In this document: positions 14,401-17,777 of the stretch, piece after piece
Layout: every line of letters starts with the position of its first letter
How positions within the stretch are numbered: the stretch's first letter is position 1
Assembly: GCA_036675035.1 (NCBI GenBank)
Contig: JAKFFO010000234.1
Coordinates: 1 to 17,777 of the forward strand
Origin: MESE01 sp036675035
GTDB taxonomy: Bacteria; Pseudomonadota; Gammaproteobacteria; Burkholderiales; Burkholderiaceae_D
DNA: 17,777 nucleotides
Direction: 5' to 3'
Translations under genes and position numbers: made by a program
Notes under the pieces: generated by a model
What the model was told of the DNA's origin: nothing
Databases searched by the model: none
The model's input: only the letters and a program-made list of their open reading frames with translations

Positions 14401-16506
14401 ATGGCTCGCAAGACCCCCATTGAGCGTTACCGTAACATCGGCATTTCAGCTCACATCGATGCTGGCAAAACCACCACTACTGAGCGCGTTCTGTTTTATA
14501 CAGGCGTGAATCACAAGCTCGGTGAAGTTCATGATGGCGCGGCTACCACCGACTGGATGGAACAAGAGCAGGAGCGCGGCATTACGATTACATCCGCTGC
14601 CGTTACTTGTTACTGGAAGGGGATGGCCAATAACTTCCCTGAGCATCACATCAACATCATCGATACTCCGGGTCACGTTGACTTCACGATTGAAGTCGAG
14701 CGTTCTATGCGCGTGCTTGATGGTGCGTGCATGGTGTACTGTGCGGTCGGCGGTGTGCAGCCCCAGTCGGAAACCGTGTGGCGTCAGGCCAACAAGTACA
14801 AGGTTCCGCGGCTGGCATTCGTCAACAAGATGGATCGCACCGGCGCGAACTTCTTCAAAGTGTATGACCAGATGCGTGCGCGCCTTAAGGCGAATCCTAT
14901 CCCTATGCAAGTGCCTATCGGTGCCGAAGACACGTTCGCGGGCGTGGTTGACTTGATAAAAATGAAGGCGATCTACTGGGATGATGCCTCCCAAGGCATG
15001 AAATTTGAGTACCGTGATATTCCAGAAAACCTGGTCGCGGACGCAAATAAATGGCGCGAAAATCTGGTGGAAGCCGCGGCGGAAGCATCAGAAGAGCTGA
15101 TGAACAAGTACCTGGAAGAGGGTGATTTGACCGAAGCCGAAATTAAAGCGGCGATCCGTCAACGTACCATTTCCAGCGAAATTGTTCCAATGATGTGTGG
15201 AACCGCATTTAAGAATAAGGGCGTACAGGCGATGTTGGACGGCGTAATCGATTATCTGCCTTCGCCGGTGGATATTCCTCCCGTGCCCGGTTTGAACGAA
15301 GACGACGAGCCAGTTGTGCGTAAATCGGCCGACGACGAAAAATTCTCGGCCTTGGCCTTCAAGATTGCGACCGATCCGTTTGTTGGTCAGTTGTGTTTTA
15401 TCCGATGCTACTCCGGTGCTCTCAATTCGGGCGACAGCGTTTATAACTCGGTGAAGGGCAAGAAAGAGCGTATTGGCCGTATTGTTCGAATGATGGCCAA
15501 CGAGCGCGACGAAATCAAAGAAATGCTGGCTGGTGACATTGCTGCGGTTGTGGGGTTGAAGGACACAACCACGGGCGATACCCTGTGCGACGAAAAAGCT
15601 ATCGTTGTGCTGGAGCGCATGGTTTTCCCGGAACCAGTGATTTCGCAGGCGGTTGAGCCGAAAACAAAAGGCGACCAGGAAAAAATGGGCTTGGCGCTGA
15701 ATCGCCTGGCTGCTGAAGATCCGTCGTTCCGCGTCCGTACCGATGAGGAATCAGGTCAAACCATCATCGCCGGTATGGGCGAGTTGCATCTCGACATTAT
15801 CGTCGACCGCATGAAGCGCGAGTTCAACGTTGAAGCGACCGTCGGTAAGCCGCAGGTCGCGTACCGCGAAACTATTCGCAAGACTTGCGAAGAAATCGAA
15901 GGCAAGTTCGTCAAGCAATCCGGTGGCCGCGGTCAATACGGTCACGTTGTTCTCAAAATTGAACCGCAAGAGCCGGGTAAGGGTTTCGAGTTCGTCGACG
16001 CGATCAAGGGCGGTACGGTTCCGCGTGAATACATTCCGGCAGTTGAAAAAGGAGTGCGTGAAACTTTGACTTCCGGAGTATTGGCGGGATATCCGGTCGT
16101 CGACGTCAAAGTGACACTGTTCTTTGGCTCGTACCACGACGTCGACTCGAATGAAAACGCATTTCGGATGGCCGCATCCATGGCATTCAAAGATGGCTGC
16201 CGCAAAGCTAGTCCAGTCATCCTTGAGCCTATGATGGCCGTGGAAGTTGAAACACCGGAAGACTACGCTGGTACGGTAATGGGCGACTTGTCGTCGCGCC
16301 GTGGGATGGTTCAAGGCATGGATGAAATCGCTGGCGGCGGCGGCAAGATAATTAAAGCCGAAGTGCCTTTGTCCGAAATGTTTGGATACGCGACATCGCT
16401 GCGCTCCGCAACGCAGGGTCGTGCAACCTACACGATGGAATTCAAGCACTACGCCGAAGCACCTAAAAACATTACCGAAGCTATCGTCAGTTCCAAAAGC
16501 AAGTAA
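14401..16506 (+). CDS. fusA: Elongation factor G
   Basis: EF-G is the GTPase that moves tRNAs and mRNA through the ribosome and, with RRF, recycles it. The product is 701 residues (E. coli 704). The GTP-binding motifs are present in order: AHIDAGKT at 17-24, RGITIT at 59-64 (switch I), DTPGH at 88-92 with the catalytic histidine at 92, and NKMD at 144-147. Later domains include the segment GRGQYGHVV (domain IV), the C-terminal MDEIAGGGGKIIKAEVPL and a final SKSK. It lies in the str operon between rpsG and tuf. No truncation or unusual motif was seen. Confidence 0.99.
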   Translation: MARKTPIERYRNIGISAHIDAGKTTTTERVLFYTGVNHKLGEVHDGAATTDWMEQEQERGITITSAAVTCYWKGMANNFPEHHINIIDTPGHVDFTIEVERSMRVLDGACMVYCAVGGVQPQSETVWRQANKYKVPRLAFVNKMDRTGANFFKVYDQMRARLKANPIPMQVPIGAEDTFAGVVDLIKMKAIYWDDASQGMKFEYRDIPENLVADANKWRENLVEAAAEASEELMNKYLEEGDLTEAEIKAAIRQRTISSEIVPMMCGTAFKNKGVQAMLDGVIDYLPSPVDIPPVPGLNEDDEPVVRKSADDEKFSALAFKIATDPFVGQLCFIRCYSGALNSGDSVYNSVKGKKERIGRIVRMMANERDEIKEMLAGDIAAVVGLKDTTTGDTLCDEKAIVVLERMVFPEPVISQAVEPKTKGDQEKMGLALNRLAAEDPSFRVRTDEESGQTIIAGMGELHLDIIVDRMKREFNVEATVGKPQVAYRETIRKTCEEIEGKFVKQSGGRGQYGHVVLKIEPQEPGKGFEFVDAIKGGTVPREYIPAVEKGVRETLTSGVLAGYPVVDVKVTLFFGSYHDVDSNENAFRMAASMAFKDGCRKASPVILEPMMAVEVETPEDYAGTVMGDLSSRRGMVQGMDEIAGGGGKIIKAEVPLSEMFGYATSLRSATQGRATYTMEFKHYAEAPKNITEAIVSSKSK

Positions 16507-16515
16507 TTATTAAAC

Positions 16516-16537
16516 GCCCGCTCTACACGGAGCGGGT
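16516..16537 (+). terminator. Hairpin between fusA and tuf (weak or partial terminator)
   Basis: CCCGCTC (16517-16523) pairs perfectly with GAGCGGG (16530-16536) around a 6-nt loop, with a possible extra G-U at the base. Only TTCTTG follows, so termination would be inefficient. It could attenuate, or define the 5' end of a processed tuf message. The tuf ribosome-binding site AAGGAAG lies at 16569-16575. Confidence 0.5.
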
Positions 16538-16581
16538 TCTTGAATTTAAAGATAAATCGTTCTTTTTGAAGGAAGAATAAA

Positions 16582-17772
16582 ATGGCAAAAGGCAAGTTTG
16601 AGCGGACCAAGCCGCACGTGAATGTGGGCACGATTGGCCACGTTGACCATGGCAAGACGACGTTGACGGCGGCAATTGCGACGGTGTTGTCGAGCAAGTT
16701 CGGCGGCGAAGCCAAGGCATACGACCAGATCGACGCGGCGCCGGAAGAAAAAGCGCGCGGCATCACGATCAACACTGCCCACGTCGAATACGAGACAGCC
16801 AACCGCCACTACGCCCACGTTGACTGCCCCGGTCACGCCGACTACGTCAAAAACATGATCACCGGCGCCGCGCAAATGGACGGCGCGATCCTGGTGTGCT
16901 CGGCCGCCGACGGCCCGATGCCGCAGACCCGCGAACACATCCTGCTGGCGCGCCAGGTCGGTGTGCCGTACATCATGGTGTTCCTGAACAAATGCGACAT
17001 GGTCGACGACGCTGAATTGCTCGAACTGGTCGAAATGGAAGTGCGTGAACTGCTCTCCAAATACGACTTCCCCGGCGACGACCTGCCCATCATCCGCGGC
17101 TCGGCCAAACTCGCCCTCGAAGGCGACAAGGGCGAACTCGGCGAGCAAGCCATCATGAAACTGGCCGAAGCCCTCGACAGCTACATCCCGACCCCTGAGC
17201 GTGCCGTCGACGGCGCCTTCCTGATGCCGGTCGAAGACGTGTTCTCGATCTCCGGCCGCGGTACCGTGGTCACCGGTCGTGTCGAGCGCGGCATCATCAA
17301 GGTCGGCGAATCGATTGAAATCGTCGGTATCCGCGACACCCAGACCACCACCTGCACCGGCGTGGAAATGTTCCGCAAGCTGCTCGATCAGGGCCAGGCT
17401 GGCGACAACGTCGGCGTGCTGCTGCGCGGCACCAAGCGGGAAGACGTCGAGCGCGGCCAGGTATTGGCCAAGCCGGGTTCGATCAAGCCGCACAAGCATT
17501 TCACCGGCGAGATCTATGTATTGTCCAAGGATGAGGGCGGTCGTCATACTCCGTTCTTCAACAACTATCGTCCGCAGTTCTATTTCCGTACCACCGACGT
17601 GACCGGATCGATAGAACTGCCGAAGGATAAAGAGATGGTCATGCCGGGTGACAACGTGTCGATCACTGTCATGCTGATCAACCCGATTGCGATGGAAGAA
17701 GGTCTGCGCTTTGCGATCCGTGAAGGCGGTCGTACCGTCGGTGCGGGTGTCGTCGCCAAAATTATCGAGTAA
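16582..17772 (+). CDS. tuf: Elongation factor Tu, complete second tuf copy
   Basis: EF-Tu carries aminoacyl-tRNA to the A site as a GTP complex. The full 396-residue protein is present (E. coli 394). The GTPase motifs are GHVDHGKT at 19-26, RGITI at 59-63, DCPGH at 81-85 with catalytic H85, and NKCD at 136-139. Domains II and III run to the C-terminus GAGVVAKIIE. Good ribosome-binding site AAGGAAG lies before ATG. Its last 118 bases and the five after the stop equal bases 1-123 of the window. Codon choice is uneven: the middle (roughly 16780-17460) prefers C-ending codons, CTC leucine and AAA lysine. The end uses more TAT, CAT, GAT and CGT, plus a rare ATA at 17611-17613. In Betaproteobacteria rpsJ usually follows. 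Confidence 0.99.
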   Translation: MAKGKFERTKPHVNVGTIGHVDHGKTTLTAAIATVLSSKFGGEAKAYDQIDAAPEEKARGITINTAHVEYETANRHYAHVDCPGHADYVKNMITGAAQMDGAILVCSAADGPMPQTREHILLARQVGVPYIMVFLNKCDMVDDAELLELVEMEVRELLSKYDFPGDDLPIIRGSAKLALEGDKGELGEQAIMKLAEALDSYIPTPERAVDGAFLMPVEDVFSISGRGTVVTGRVERGIIKVGESIEIVGIRDTQTTTCTGVEMFRKLLDQGQAGDNVGVLLRGTKREDVERGQVLAKPGSIKPHKHFTGEIYVLSKDEGGRHTPFFNNYRPQFYFRTTDVTGSIELPKDKEMVMPGDNVSITVMLINPIAMEEGLRFAIREGGRTVGAGVVAKIIE

Positions 17773-17777
17773 AGCAG
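17655..17777 (+). repeat. Direct terminal repeat, right copy
   Basis: This is the partner of bases 1-123. The repeat runs off the end of the window, so where the two copies diverge downstream of AAAGCAG cannot be seen on this side. Confidence 0.97.

Noticed and set aside
16546..17547. Minus-strand open frame of 333 codons opposite tuf
   Set aside because: Open antisense frames opposite tuf are a common effect of strong codon bias. No independent evidence of a gene.
1..17777. The window as a circular plasmid or phage, because its ends are identical
   Set aside because: The content is entirely essential chromosomal genes, there is no replication or mobilisation gene, and duplicated tuf explains the shared ends.

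Overview
The window is one continuous plus-strand run of the core transcription and translation genes of a proteobacterium. The order is end of tuf, tRNA-Trp, secE, nusG, rplK, rplA, rplJ, rplL, rpoB, rpoC, rpsL, rpsG, fusA, tuf. Having the rpl-rpoBC cluster directly followed by the str cluster (rpsL-rpsG-fusA-tuf), with a tuf gene at each outer edge, is typical of Betaproteobacteria. The protein sequences and the 1368-residue RpoB fit Burkholderiales, perhaps Oxalobacteraceae, but the family is a judgement from recall and no search was run. No mobile element, CRISPR array, phage gene or accessory gene was seen.

Region by region: 1-118 is the last 39 codons of a first tuf gene. A 16-bp hairpin and tRNA-Trp(CCA) follow. 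secE and nusG overlap by one base. rplK-rplA and rplJ-rplL encode the L11, L1, L10 and L7/L12 stalk proteins, with a recognisable L10-leader RNA in front of rplJ. rpoB and rpoC encode the two large RNA polymerase subunits. A strong intrinsic terminator at 12764-12800 ends this block. After about 260 featureless bases, a near-consensus sigma70 promoter (-35 at 13065, -10 at 13088) starts the str block, which ends in a complete tuf whose stop codon lies five bases from the window end.

Working together: the genes make the protein translocation channel subunit SecE, the elongation factor NusG, the factor-binding stalk of the 50S subunit, the RNA polymerase core, two 30S proteins (S12 and S7) and the two GTPase elongation factors (EF-G and EF-Tu). 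They are co-ordinated by growth rate and by autogenous translational repression. The intergenic gaps carry strong RNA hairpins that probably set relative expression and RNA processing.

The coding content is ordinary. The points worth a second look are an exact 123-bp repeat at the two window ends (tuf 3' ends, with a consequence for assembly and apparent circularity), a large hairpin of about 100 nt between rpoB and rpoC, long hairpins before tRNA-Trp and in the rplJ-rplL, rplL-rpoB and rpsL-rpsG gaps, and an uneven codon pattern along tuf. I do not see a previously undescribed multi-gene system here.
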